In this document: positions 37,297-45,596 of the stretch, piece after piece
How positions within the stretch are numbered: the first letter of the stretch is position 1
Layout: every line of letters begins with the position of its first letter
Origin: Nostoc sp. CHAB 5834
Lineage (GTDB): Bacteria; Cyanobacteriota; Cyanobacteriia; Cyanobacteriales; Nostocaceae
Reading direction: 5' to 3'
DNA: 64,000 nt
Assembly: GCA_020829485.1 (NCBI GenBank)
Contig: JAIVFU010000030.1
Span: 1 to 64,000, forward strand
The notes under the pieces: generated by a model
The model's input: the letters and a program-made list of their open reading frames with translations, nothing else
What the model was told of the DNA's origin: nothing
Databases searched by the model: none
Made by a program: the position numbers and the translations under genes

Positions 37297-37529
37297 AATT
37301 GATTGAACTTTCAATTTCTTAATTTGGAAAAGAATTAAAAATCAGAAACTTCCAGTCTTGTTTGCTCATTTCACCTTTGTAATCGTCGCTAGATGTCAGG
37401 AAAATTTCAGATTTATAAGACTGGATAAAATCTAAAACTCGGTTAATCTCCCTCAGTCTGCAACAAATTCTGTTAGCTTACAGTAGCTTCAACTTCTAAA
37501 GCTATTCGAGCTTTGTGCATCTATGAACA

Positions 37530-37566
<37 letters not shown>

Positions 37567-37588
37567 ATGAAAAACTTTTCATTTGTAC

Positions 37589-37819
37589 TCATGACTCATC
37601 ACTGTAATGCCAGCAACGCTCTAACCACTCTAATAATTCGTGACGAGAGGCAAGAAATTGCATAACTGTACTACGAATTAAAATTGCTTCTAGCAAATTG
37701 TTCACTTGCACTCGTAAAGAACCATCGGGGGGACAGGAACTCTTAATTTTTAACTCTTGCAATCGGTGATAGATTCGCCAGCGATCGCTCAAAGGAATCT
37801 GCAAAACGTGATTTGTCAT
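37589..37819 (-). CDS. Small conserved hypothetical gene downstream of nifP
   Basis: 76 residues from ATG 37819 (MTNHVLQIPLSDRWRIYHRLQ); seven upstream codons come from a heptamer repeat. It is Leu/Arg-rich, helical, with RVQVNNLLEAILIRSTVMQFLASRHELLEWLERCW. No domain of known function. I recall small genes of this kind between nifP and nifV in Anabaena PCC 7120. It lies 74 bp after nifP in the same direction, so it is likely co-transcribed; a nif-related role is inferred from position. Confidence 0.7.
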   Translation of the reverse strand: MTNHVLQIPLSDRWRIYHRLQELKIKSSCPPDGSLRVQVNNLLEAILIRSTVMQFLASRHELLEWLERCWHYSDES

Positions 37820-37905
37820 TTGTCTTTTGTCCTTTGTCATTTGTCAGTTGTCCTTTGTCCGTTGTCATTTGCAAATGACCAATGACAAATGACTAATGAC
37901 TCTTG
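37805..37905. repeat. Short tandem repeats (CATTTGTC / AATGAC units)
   Basis: GTCATTTGTC(C/T)TTTGTC and AATGACCAATGAC units fill the gap between nifP and the next gene. They encroach on the 5' end of the downstream ORF and the 3' end of nifP. Confidence 0.85.
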
Positions 37906-38675
37906 ACTTGTAAAGTTTGCAGTTGTTTTTCGAGTTCTTCAATGCGCGAGAGCAAAGAACGAATCACGGTTGCTTCCACATCGGGTAGCTTTCCATGTTC
38001 TAAAGGAGAAAGGCTAGGGTTTTGATTTTGGGAAATAATTCGGCCGGGAACTCCGACAACAGTGCGATCGCTGGGGACATTTTGCAAGACAACCGAACCT
38101 GCACCAATACGGACGCGATCGCCAATTTGCAGATTACCTAAAACTTTCGCACCCGCCCCAATCACTCCATTTTTGCCCACCGTGGGATGACGCTTACCAG
38201 TTTCTTTACCAGTTCCGCCAAGGGTAACGCCCTGATAAATCAGCGTATAGTCGCCTACGATCGCAGTTTCGCCAATGACAACACCCATTCCGTGGTCGAT
38301 AAACACACCCTCACCAATCTCTGCACCTGGGTGAATTTCAATACCTGTTAAAAATCGCCCCAAATGAGAAATTAAGCGAGGGATAAAACTCACACCTCGA
38401 CAATGTAACCAGTGAGCAAGACGATGCAAACAGAGTGCGTGCAATCCAGGGTAGCAAAACACCACTTCTAACCAATTACGTGCTGCTGGATCGCGCTCAA
38501 AAATAATGCGAAAATCACTCAATAATGGCTCAAAAAAAATGCCAGAGAGGAGATTTTTCAGTATGGATGTACGGGCAGAATCCTGCGTTTTGGTACTTGG
38601 GCGTAGGCGTTCGCGTAGCGTCTCGTAGAGAAGCCCGTCGGAGACATCGCTAATACTTTCTAAAGACTGTTGCAT
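37893..38675 (-). CDS. nifP: Serine O-acetyltransferase NifP (CysE family)
   Basis: 260 residues. The core [35 protein letters not shown] and left-handed beta-helix ([57 protein letters not shown]) are the CysE fold; it makes O-acetylserine for the extra cysteine needed in nitrogenase Fe-S clusters. The N-terminal ~50 residues include [19 protein letters not shown], encoded by a dispersed repeat, so the native start may lie further downstream. A nifB-like promoter array lies upstream (38761-38900). Confidence 0.88.
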   Translation of the reverse strand: MQQSLESISDVSDGLLYETLRERLRPSTKTQDSARTSILKNLLSGIFFEPLLSDFRIIFERDPAARNWLEVVFCYPGLHALCLHRLAHWLHCRGVSFIPRLISHLGRFLTGIEIHPGAEIGEGVFIDHGMGVVIGETAIVGDYTLIYQGVTLGGTGKETGKRHPTVGKNGVIGAGAKVLGNLQIGDRVRIGAGSVVLQNVPSDRTVVGVPGRIISQNQNPSLSPLEHGKLPDVEATVIRSLLSRIEELEKQLQTLQVKSH

Positions 38676-38760
38676 CGGTAATGTCTATCTGGTAAAAGAG
38701 TCATCTGCTATTTTTATGCTTATATCAGGTGACTTCCAACTCGATATAAAACCCAATGCT

Positions 38761-38797
38761 GATTGGATTTATTGGATTGATTAAGGTTGTACTCAAA
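38761..38797 (-). promoter_or_regulatory. Core promoter element of nifP, shared with nifB
   Basis: Read on the minus strand: TTTGAGTACAACC, then TTAATCAATCCAATAAATC. Over 37 positions it matches the nifB element (53286-53322) at 32 without gaps. TTGAGT may serve as a -35 and AATAAAT as part of a -10. About 85 bp of leader would separate it from the nifP start. Confidence 0.65.
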
Positions 38798-38843
38798 CGC
38801 CAAAACCCCCACTCAAGATAAACTAAAAATTTGTCTTGGGTTA

Positions 38844-38900
38844 GGGGCGCTAGTATTTAATGATGGGGGTACTAGTATTTTTGGGACAGGGTTTAAGAAT
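38844..38900 (-). promoter_or_regulatory. Three 13-bp boxes at 22-bp period upstream of nifP
   Basis: Minus-strand boxes are ATTCTTAAACCCT (38900-38888, degenerate), ATACTAGTACCCC (38878-38866) and ATACTAGCGCCCC (38856-38844). The spacing is exactly 22 bp. The same three-box array in the same order, including the degenerate distal box, lies upstream of nifB. It is a candidate activator site, most likely for CnfR/PatB, known to activate nifB and nifP in other cyanobacteria. Confidence 0.7.
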
Positions 38901-39544
38901 TTCTGTGTTCGCTACAAGAAACTTTACCTGTAAGCCTTTGCTAAGATTTAATCAAGACATTTTGCAATATATTAAGCTGTACTCAGATGCACTCAAATAT
39001 GAGTTTGATAAGGCTACAAATTGAGTTTCTGTATATGCTACTACTATTAGTATCCTATTATTTGGTTAGGCGAAAGACAGGTTTCTTTATTTTCTTTTAT
39101 GATTTGCTGTCTGTATGTATATATACGTTTCAAAATATAGTTATCGCTCATAGTGAATATCTTATTATATAGATGTGTTGAAGGAAAGCATTTCAATGAG
39201 TGCAAATATATCTGCTTGCCAAATTTATAATTAAGCTGTTACGCATTTAATGATGACTGGTGACTGATGACTGATGACTGATGACTGGTAACTGATGACT
39301 GATGACTGTTGACTGGTGACTGATGACTGATGACTGATGACTGATAACCGTCAACCGTCAACCGTCAACCATCAACCGTCAGCAACTTCAAACAGAATAA
39401 TTTATTTCTTAGAGTTCGCTAATGACTCATTAGTAACTTTCATTATTTTTTCAATTGTTCTAAATAAACAGCAACCTCTATCATTATGCTGTTACATCTT
39501 TGTTAAGAATAGTTACAGCTTATTAACACAAGGAAATATTTCTT
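38901..39544. other. Intergenic stretch between divergent nifP and ndh2
   Basis: AT-rich, with a heptamer array at 39249-39380. A 61-codon plus-strand ORF at 38987 (hydrophobic, no ribosome-binding site, no known family) is not considered real. The last 80 bp precede the dehydrogenase start, which has AAGGAAA eight bases upstream. Confidence 0.4.
39249..39380. repeat. Short tandem repeat array TGATGAC followed by CAACCGT
   Basis: About 14 units of TGATGAC/TGGTGAC, then about five units of CAACCGT/CAACCAT: two different heptamer arrays back to back over 130 bp. There are no spacers, so it is not a CRISPR. Confidence 0.92.
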
Positions 39545-40891
39545 ATGCCAGTTGGAATTAATAAGAATGCACCACATCAGGTTGTAATCGTTGGTGGTGG
39601 TTTTGGTGGATTGTATGCAGCAAAGGCTTTGAATGCAGCGAATGTAAATGTTACTCTCATTGATAAACGTAACTTTCACCTATTTCAGCCGCTTTTATAT
39701 CAAGTTGCCACAGGTACGCTATCACCTTCTGATATTTCCGCACCATTGCGATCTGTATTTAGCAAAAGCAAGAATACAAAGGTATTGTTGGGAGAAGTAA
39801 ATGATATTGATCCAAAAGCGCAACAAGTTATTTTGGGTGATGAAGTAGTACCTTATGATACTTTAATTGTTGCCACAGGTGCTAACCATTCCTATTTTGG
39901 TAAGGATAACTGGGAAGAAGTTGCTCCTGGTTTAAAGACTGTGGAAGATGCCATAGAAATGCGTCGCCGGATATTTGGCGCATTTGAAGCAGCAGAAAAA
40001 GAAACTGATCCTGAAAAACGCCGTGCTTGGTTGAGTTTTGTGATTGTAGGGGGTGGCCCGACTGGTGTAGAATTAGCGGGTGCGATCGCAGAATTGGCAT
40101 ACAAAACTCTCAAAGAAGATTTCCGCAGCATCGACACTTCAGAAACGAAGATTTTGCTATTACAAGGGGGCCCTCGCATCCTCCCACACATGGCGCCAGA
40201 GTTATCGGCATCAGCAGCAGTATCTTTGCAAAAGTTGGGTGTAGAACTGCACACTCACACCAGGGTGACAAATATTGAAGGTGATATTGTTACTTTCAAG
40301 CAAGACAATGAATTTACAGAAATTGCCTCAAAAACTATATTGTGGGCAGCAGGTGTCCAAGGTTCGCCAATGGGGAAAGTCTTAGGAGAAAGTACAGGTG
40401 TAGAGCGCGATTACTCTGGGCGTGTAATTGTAGAACCTGACTTGTCTATCGAGGGTTATGACAACATTTTCGTAATTGGAGATTTAGCCAACTTCTCCCA
40501 TCAAGATGCTAAACCTTTACCTGGTGTTGCACCCGTAGCTAAACAACAAGGAGAGTATGTAGGTAAACTAATTCAACGACGGCTTCAAGGTAAGACTTTG
40601 CCACAATTTCATTACAACGATGTGGGTAGTTTAGCGATGATTGGGCAAAATTTAGCTGTTGTAGATTTAGGCTTAATCAAACTCACAGGTTTTATTGCTT
40701 GGGCATTTTGGCTATTAGTTCACATCTACTTCTTAATCGAGTTTGACACTAAATTACTAGTAGTATTTCAGTGGGCGTGGAATTATATCACTCGTAATCG
40801 TCGCTCTAGATTGATTACAGGGCGAGAAGCTTTTGTAGAACCAAAAACTGTTAATGATAGGGTGCAAGAGCCTTCTGTGACATCTCTGTAA
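39545..40891 (+). CDS. Type II NADH dehydrogenase (NDH-2), FAD-dependent
   Basis: 448 residues. FAD-binding VVIVGGGFGGLYAAKALN, RNFHLFQPLLYQVATG (NDH-2 signature), YDTLIVATGA, NAD-binding FVIVGGGPTGVELAGAIAE, VIGDLANF, and the C-terminal AFWLLVHIYFLIEF segment for membrane contact. It passes electrons from NADH to quinone without proton pumping. In cyanobacteria such proteins may have a redox-sensing role. Single gene, divergent from nifP. Confidence 0.9.
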   Translation: MPVGINKNAPHQVVIVGGGFGGLYAAKALNAANVNVTLIDKRNFHLFQPLLYQVATGTLSPSDISAPLRSVFSKSKNTKVLLGEVNDIDPKAQQVILGDEVVPYDTLIVATGANHSYFGKDNWEEVAPGLKTVEDAIEMRRRIFGAFEAAEKETDPEKRRAWLSFVIVGGGPTGVELAGAIAELAYKTLKEDFRSIDTSETKILLLQGGPRILPHMAPELSASAAVSLQKLGVELHTHTRVTNIEGDIVTFKQDNEFTEIASKTILWAAGVQGSPMGKVLGESTGVERDYSGRVIVEPDLSIEGYDNIFVIGDLANFSHQDAKPLPGVAPVAKQQGEYVGKLIQRRLQGKTLPQFHYNDVGSLAMIGQNLAVVDLGLIKLTGFIAWAFWLLVHIYFLIEFDTKLLVVFQWAWNYITRNRRSRLITGREAFVEPKTVNDRVQEPSVTSL

Positions 40892-41489
40892 CTTCAGGTA
40901 TCATAAGCTTAGTCAACGATAGTACAAGGGGCTATTAGAATGATCAGTGCAGTGTAGTGGAAAATCTTGGGCAAAGATTAGCTGTTCCAGGAAAAGAATA
41001 TGGGGATGAAATACCGCCCTCAGCAATTTTGGCAATTTGGCGTTTCATGACTTCGAGTTGCAGTTTTAATGGAGATATCAACACAACGGGACAGTAAAGA
41101 AGTTGTACGAGGGATAAGGTAAAACTTTCCGCTTCTCGTGTCCCAGCTATGCCAGTTGTCAAATGAGTGCTGTAGAAATGCTCTACATAAATGATACAGC
41201 ACTCACCAGAGTTCAGTTCCCGCTCTACAACTGGCTAGAAATCAACAAAACCAAATATAGCCGAGATAGCAAAACCGCTGAAGAGAATTACATTTTAGAA
41301 ACTCCTGAACGATGTGGCGATCGCTATATCCCATTTTTTGGTAACTTACTGTTAGTTTCCGGCTGTTGAACAAGGCGAAGTTACTTAAATTCCTGGCGAA
41401 CAGGTATTGCCAGAGCTACGTTCTAGGAGTAACTTCAGCTACGCTAAAATTAAGACGGTTTAAGCAAGGTATGGGTAGGCAATTGAGCA
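40892..41489. other. Spacer at the island's left edge
   Basis: About 600 bp with short ORFs on both strands that lack family or start support. It contains the decayed antitoxin 3' end at 41362-41434. It looks like degenerating accessory DNA. Confidence 0.4.
41362..41434 (+). pseudogene. Remnant 3' end of addiction-module antitoxin gene
   Basis: GCTGTTGAACAAGGCGAAGT followed by ACTTAAATTCCTGGCGAAC and GAGCTACGTTCTAGGAGTAA is a frameshifted copy of the 3' end of the antitoxin gene at 42735-42807 (about 65 of 73 bases match). No 5' part is found upstream. Confidence 0.8.
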
Positions 41490-42293
41490 ATGGCAACAGA
41501 AACAATTACTCTGCAAATTCCAGAAATACTCTATCAGCGTTTAGTTAACACTGCCCACGCGCAACGTCGCCCCATTGAAGAGGTAATAGTTCATGCTTTG
41601 CAAGTAGGTAGTCCTCCAGAATGGGATGATGTACCAGAGCAATTCCAAGCTCACCTCGCGGCTTTAGATAAACTAGATGACAATAGTTTGTGGCAAATTG
41701 TCCGCAGTCGTAAAACAGCAGAGCAAATGGAGCGATACAACTTTCTGCTGGAATCTAACTCTAGTGGTAACATTACAGATGCACAACAATTGGAACTCAT
41801 AAAACTGCGTCACGAAGCTGATAGTTTTATGCTTTGTAAAGCCCAAGCTGCTGAGGAAGTTTTACAGGATTTTAGTTCACTGTTACCATCACTTTCACCA
41901 GTACAACCAACTCAGCCAGTAGTTGTAACTCAATCATCATCATCATTCTCTGCTACATTACCTCATCAGCCTCAAACTGGAACATCGCCAGCACCAGTAA
42001 AGCCAAAAGTAGCGCTACAAAAACCATCTAGACAAAATATTAATTGGATAACAAGATTCTTGGTAGGTGCTGCTATTACAATAGTTGGAACTCAAATATA
42101 TGGTTATGTTCGCTATAGCTTGTTTCTAACTAATCCCATATCTATAATTGCCAGCATACCAAGCGGAGTTTTATTACAAAAAACCATCATAGTGAAGCCT
42201 GAAGAGGTTTGGTCTGTTGCCATTAGCCCAGATGGCAGAACCCTTGTTAGTCATGGTGATGAAACCAATATCAAAATTTGGCGGCTAAAGTAG
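41490..42293 (+). CDS. Chimeric membrane protein with one C-terminal WD40 unit
   Basis: 267 residues. N-terminal ~115 residues (ITLQIPEILYQRLVNTAHAQRRPIEEVIVHAL, then LELIKLRHEADSFMLCKAQAAEE) form a helical domain found with a CopG/RHH-like start in cyanobacterial hypotheticals. A Pro/Gln/Ser linker, one membrane segment (ITRFLVGAAITIVGTQIYGY) and a single WD40 blade (VWSVAISPDGRTLVSHGDETNIKIWRLK) follow. WD40 proteins need several blades, so this is a truncated or rearranged gene. The full parent is not in the window. Function unknown. Confidence 0.6.
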   Translation: MATETITLQIPEILYQRLVNTAHAQRRPIEEVIVHALQVGSPPEWDDVPEQFQAHLAALDKLDDNSLWQIVRSRKTAEQMERYNFLLESNSSGNITDAQQLELIKLRHEADSFMLCKAQAAEEVLQDFSSLLPSLSPVQPTQPVVVTQSSSSFSATLPHQPQTGTSPAPVKPKVALQKPSRQNINWITRFLVGAAITIVGTQIYGYVRYSLFLTNPISIIASIPSGVLLQKTIIVKPEEVWSVAISPDGRTLVSHGDETNIKIWRLK

Positions 42294-42579
42294 TGAGTGC
42301 TGAGTTCGCTGTTTTAAGTATTTAGCTGAAAACACAAAAAATAAGTAAAATTTACCAACAACACAGCATGATTAATCCTGATTATTCTCTTGCCGGATTC
42401 TTTGAGCGATTGACAGGTATTAGCAAGCGATTAATCAAGATTATCTAGGTCTATGCCAAGCGATATCAAATGACAAGCCGCTACGCGTCTACGCAATTTT
42501 TCTGCATACCAATTTGTAATCGAGAAAAATTAACTTAAACTAAAATCAAGATGACTTGCTCTTAAATCTGGACAAAACT

Positions 42580-42810
42580 ATGGTTAATACTTATGACGAC
42601 ATTTTCAATACTGCACTGTCCTTACCTCCAGGGTTAAGAGCAATGCTTGCTGAACATTTATTTAAAAGTCTTGATGCTGAAAATCAAGCAGAAATAGATG
42701 CTATTTGGGCAGAAGAAGCAGAGAAAAGATTTCAAGCTGTTGAACAAGGCGAAGTTAATTTAATTCCTGGTGAACAAGTATTGCGAGAGCTACGTTCTAG
42801 GAGTAAGTAA
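42580..42810 (+). CDS. Addiction module antitoxin (TIGR02574-like)
   Basis: 76 residues from ATG 42580; the eight upstream codons are untypical. IFNTALSLPPGLRAMLAEHLFKSLD, IDAIWAEEAEKRFQAVEQGEV and PGEQVLRELRSR match the putative addiction-module component family that precedes RelE/ParE toxins. Stop and toxin start share one base (TAATG). A frameshifted copy of its 3' end lies at 41362-41434. Confidence 0.85.
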   Translation: MVNTYDDIFNTALSLPPGLRAMLAEHLFKSLDAENQAEIDAIWAEEAEKRFQAVEQGEVNLIPGEQVLRELRSRSK

Positions 42811-43100
42811 TGGCTTATAATTTTCATCCTGATGCCAAACAGGAATTAGATGATGCTGTTGCTTACTATGACAATATCAGCCGCGACATGGGAGACGCAT
42901 TTATTGCCGAAGTTGAACGCACTCTCAATCGTATTGAACAGTTCCCACAAACATGGACTCAATTATCAAAGAATACAAGACGCTGCCGCATAGCCAGTTT
43001 TCCCTGTGGGATAATTTATGCCATCAAAGAGCAGCAAATTTTAATAGTTGCAATCATGCACCTTCAGCGTCAGCCAAATTACTGGACTAATAGAATCTGA
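42810..43100 (+). CDS. RelE/ParE-family toxin
   Basis: 96 residues. YNFHPDAKQELDDAVAYYDNISRDMGDAFIAEVERTLNRIEQFP, then RRCRIASFPCGIIYAIKEQQILIVAIMHLQRQP is the RelE/ParE fold with the usual C-terminal arginines and His. It should act on mRNA at the ribosome (RelE) or gyrase (ParE). It is translated directly from the antitoxin stop. Confidence 0.87.
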   Translation: MAYNFHPDAKQELDDAVAYYDNISRDMGDAFIAEVERTLNRIEQFPQTWTQLSKNTRRCRIASFPCGIIYAIKEQQILIVAIMHLQRQPNYWTNRI

Positions 43101-43180
43101 ATAAGTAGCTTAATCAAGATTATCTGAATCTATCTCATCTCAGTTCTATGATAGAAACAAGCCACTCTATGGTTTAACTT

Positions 43181-43777
43181 ATGTCTTCCCCTGTCCTGGA
43201 AAACCCTACGACTGCTGAGACTTCCTATGTTCTTTTATACAATGTCAGTTGGGAACAGTTAGAACAGCTTGATGTCACCCTTGCAGGAACAAGCGCACGA
43301 CTAACTTATTTAGATAATATTCTCGAAATTATGTCCCCACTTTCTGACGACCACGAGGACAGTAAAAAAACTCTGGCGATGTTGCTGGAAGTCTATATGC
43401 GGACGAAAAAGATCCGGTTTTATGGACGGGGAAGTGCAACCATCGGTAAAAAGTCAGACAAAACGCGACGGGAACCGGATGAGTCTTATAATTTAGGGGC
43501 AAAAAAACCTATTCCCGATTTAATTTTGGAAATAACTGTCACGAGTGGCGGAATTAATAAGCTAGAAATTTATCAGCGGTTGCGAGTACCTGAAGTTTGG
43601 TTTTGGGAAGATGGTTTGTTATCAGTTTATTGTTTGCAAGGTGACAGCTATATAAAAGTCTCTAAAAGTACTTTATTGCCTGATTTGGATTTGGATTTAT
43701 TAGCCCAATATGCGAGAATGGCTGACCAATATGATGCTGTGACTGAATATAGTCAGATAATAACTAAAGTAACCTGA
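43181..43777 (+). CDS. Uma2 family endonuclease
   Basis: 198 residues. YVLLYNVSWEQLEQLDVTLAGTSARLTYLDNILEIMSP, EPDESYNLG and PIPDLILEITVTSGGINKLEIYQRLRVPEVWFWED are DUF820 features. It is one of the versions with the PD..EITVTSG signature. It follows the toxin gene by 80 bp, in an accessory island. Role unknown. Confidence 0.9.
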   Translation: MSSPVLENPTTAETSYVLLYNVSWEQLEQLDVTLAGTSARLTYLDNILEIMSPLSDDHEDSKKTLAMLLEVYMRTKKIRFYGRGSATIGKKSDKTRREPDESYNLGAKKPIPDLILEITVTSGGINKLEIYQRLRVPEVWFWEDGLLSVYCLQGDSYIKVSKSTLLPDLDLDLLAQYARMADQYDAVTEYSQIITKVT

Positions 43778-43818
43778 ACTAAAATTATTAGCAGTAAATT
43801 TGCAACTGCCAAGACTCC

Positions 43819-44049
43819 TTAATGGAGTTCAAAGGCTCATTAACGAGTATCAAAGGCTCATTAATGGAGTCCAAAGACTCATTAATGGAGTTCAAAGGTT
43901 CATTAATGGAGTTTAAAGACTCATTAATGAGTATCAAACACTCATTAATGGAGTCCAAAGGTTCATTAATGGAGTTCAAAGACTCATTAATGAGTATCAA
44001 AGACTCATTAATGGAGTTCAAAGCCTCATTAATGAGTATCAAAGACTCA
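43819..44049. repeat. Eleven-unit 21-bp tandem array
   Basis: Units such as TTAATGGAGTTCAAAGACTCA and TTAATGAGTATCAAAGACTCA, exactly 21 bp each, contiguous, 11 copies in two main variants. Because the unit is a multiple of three, both strands are open: heptads like SLMEFKD on plus and SLNSINE on minus. The last unit ends at the stop codon of the minus-strand gene at 44047. No spacers, so not a CRISPR. Confidence 0.95.
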
Positions 44050-44523
44050 AGAACCAGATGCAGCTTTAGTCGGTCTACCTTTGATAGCCTTAAAGCGTTC
44101 GCCTAACTGTTCAGCGACAGTCTTTAAACCTGGAGTCTTTTTTGATGCAGTCTTCACGTAATCATAAACAGTCAAACTGCTAGTCATCGCTTCACTACCG
44201 ACTGCCATTAGGGTATCATCTACTTGTTCGGTGAGTTGCTGCATTGAGATTAAAAGTTCGGTAAGCGCAGCAGCTAATTGATAATCTTGAACCAGTTCCT
44301 CAACGTCAAAAGTTGCTGGAAGGATTTCGCGGTTAGACTGAGCAGCAGTGATGCTATTGTTTACAAAGGCTAGGCTTTTGTCGCCCATTTTTACTAACTT
44401 CCGCCGTTCTTCAGTGCTGAGAGTAATTAGGAAGGGTAGCTTTTGTTGGACTGTCTGTAGCGCGGCTTTAATTTCTTGGATATCTTGTGGCGAAAGGGAG
44501 GCTGCAATATTTTGATAAGCCAT
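44047..44523 (-). CDS. Conserved hypothetical helical protein (158 aa)
   Basis: 158 residues, mainly alpha-helical: IQEIKAALQTVQQKLPFLITLSTEERRKLVKMGDKSLAFV, LVQDYQLAAALTELLISMQQLTEQVDDTLMAVGSEAM and a basic C-terminus (GERFKAIKGRPTKAASGS). I recognise it as a cyanobacterial conserved hypothetical, without known function. The basic tail could contact nucleic acid. The stop codon coincides with the end of the 21-bp repeat array, which would form its 3' UTR. Confidence 0.75.
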   Translation of the reverse strand: MAYQNIAASLSPQDIQEIKAALQTVQQKLPFLITLSTEERRKLVKMGDKSLAFVNNSITAAQSNREILPATFDVEELVQDYQLAAALTELLISMQQLTEQVDDTLMAVGSEAMTSSLTVYDYVKTASKKTPGLKTVAEQLGERFKAIKGRPTKAASGS

Positions 44524-44613
44524 TATATATTTACCTTGGGAGTTCTAGTGGTGAAGTAGCAATAGTTGCTAAGTATATAATTCCCATTGGTAAGCGCGAT
44601 CGCACATCATAAC

Positions 44614-45054
44614 TTATTTATTTATCTGTTTTAGCGCTGATGCTGAGGGATACTGACCAGATGTAATCAAAGCTTGTCGTTCTATAATGCGATCGTCGCT
44701 GTTAAAATCTAGGATACGTGCAGTCACTTCACCGATGTCTGTTTGATGCTGAATTACAGCCTCATCTAGTCGAAAATGATCGCCCCAAAAGTCTCTGCGT
44801 GGGTTAAAAAAACGCACAAGTTCGCCAGTTTGCCAATTAATTGACCCCAAATCCGTCCCTTTTTGCAGGTTACAGAAAATACAGGCATAGCAGAGATTAT
44901 CTGCTGTTGTAGCGCCGCCGTGTTTGACACTGATTATATGGTCAACTTGAAAACCTAAGCCGTCTAATTCTGGATATAAACAATACTCGCATAGATGGGC
45001 GGCGCGATCGCTAACTAAACGCCGCAGTTCTGCATTAATATATAGACGACGCAT
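44614..45054 (-). CDS. HNH endonuclease
   Basis: 146 residues. An HNH motif is seen with zinc-binding Cys pairs: LCEYCLYPELDGLGFQVDHIISVKHGGATTADNLCYACIFCNLQKGT (shown in full only by position, residues 22-68). Key residues are CxxC, DHI, N and CxxC. Short C-terminal region LDFNSDDRIIERQALI. It occurs in many cyanobacterial genomes as a stand-alone gene with a small upstream partner like 45064-45318. Role unknown. Confidence 0.88.
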   Translation of the reverse strand: MRRLYINAELRRLVSDRAAHLCEYCLYPELDGLGFQVDHIISVKHGGATTADNLCYACIFCNLQKGTDLGSINWQTGELVRFFNPRRDFWGDHFRLDEAVIQHQTDIGEVTARILDFNSDDRIIERQALITSGQYPSASALKQINK

Positions 45055-45063
45055 TTTGAATAC

Positions 45064-45318
45064 TTACTTAGGGTTAATATACTGGTGAGCTTTTGCTTTT
45101 GCCAACCTCATAATATGCTCTAGCGTGAGGAAATGATCTAACTCTCGCTGGTCACTTCCTGTAAGACCTTCAGTTTTTGCGCGGTAAACGAGATCCTCTA
45201 AACGGTCTTTGGCTGCATCCGAGAGTTTGAAATCGATAACGCTTTGGGGAGTAGTGCCAGCAGCAATAAACTCTATAATTTCATCGTAGACTTTGGCTGT
45301 ATTTATAGATGTAGTCAT
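45064..45318 (-). CDS. Small conserved protein paired with HNH endonuclease
   Basis: 84 residues, helical (VYDEIIEFIAAGTTPQSVIDFKLSDAAKDRLEDLVYRAKTEGL, RELDHFLTLEHIMRLAKAKAHQYI). It ends 9 bp before the HNH gene in the same direction, so the pair is likely co-translated. I recall similar pairs in other cyanobacteria. It could be a regulator or inhibitor of the nuclease; this is inference. Confidence 0.75.
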   Translation of the reverse strand: MTTSINTAKVYDEIIEFIAAGTTPQSVIDFKLSDAAKDRLEDLVYRAKTEGLTGSDQRELDHFLTLEHIMRLAKAKAHQYINPK

Positions 45319-45350
45319 GAGATTACCTATTTTTATTTAATTTTACTAAT

Positions 45351-45578
45351 TTACAACGTTACTTTTAATGACTTTCCTAATGTTTTTGGCTCTGGTAGAG
45401 TTTCACCGTCAGCCAAAGATGATTCAATCAGCATCTCTAAAACTTCCTGAGCATTTTTCAAAGCTTCTTCATAAGTCTCTCCGTGAGTGTGACAAAATTC
45501 TCCCCATTCAGGAAGACTGACAACAAAACACTCATCTTCATCAGACCACTGAATAATAATTGTGTAGTAAGAATTCAT
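45351..45578 (-). CDS. HicB-family antitoxin, second copy
   Basis: 75 residues. YTIIIQWSDEDECFVVSLPEWGEFCHTHGETYEEALKNAQEVLEMLIESSL is the partial RNase H-like HicB fold. The last 35 residues are almost the same as in the upstream HicB, so the genes are tandem duplicates. It is 18 bp from that gene, in the same operon. Having no own HicA, it may serve as a second antitoxin or a decoy. Confidence 0.85.
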   Translation of the reverse strand: MNSYYTIIIQWSDEDECFVVSLPEWGEFCHTHGETYEEALKNAQEVLEMLIESSLADGETLPEPKTLGKSLKVTL

Positions 45579-45596
45579 TCTTTTTCTCTTGCTTAT

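Noticed and set aside
38987..39172. 61-aa hydrophobic ORF on the plus strand
   Set aside because: AT-rich spacer, no ribosome-binding site, hydrophobicity expected from T-rich DNA.
39249..39380. CRISPR array or iterons of an origin
   Set aside because: Simple heptamer repeats without spacers; this type is dispersed in many intergenic gaps of the window and no replication gene is near.
40944..41369. Short ORFs in the spacer after the NADH dehydrogenase
   Set aside because: No family, no start signals, overlapping on both strands; likely decaying DNA.
43819..44049. CRISPR array
   Set aside because: The units are directly joined with no unique spacers, and no cas genes are near.
43788..44106. 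Repeat-coded proteins on either strand
   Set aside because: Both frames exist only because the 21-bp unit is a multiple of three; no ribosome-binding site or domain on either strand.
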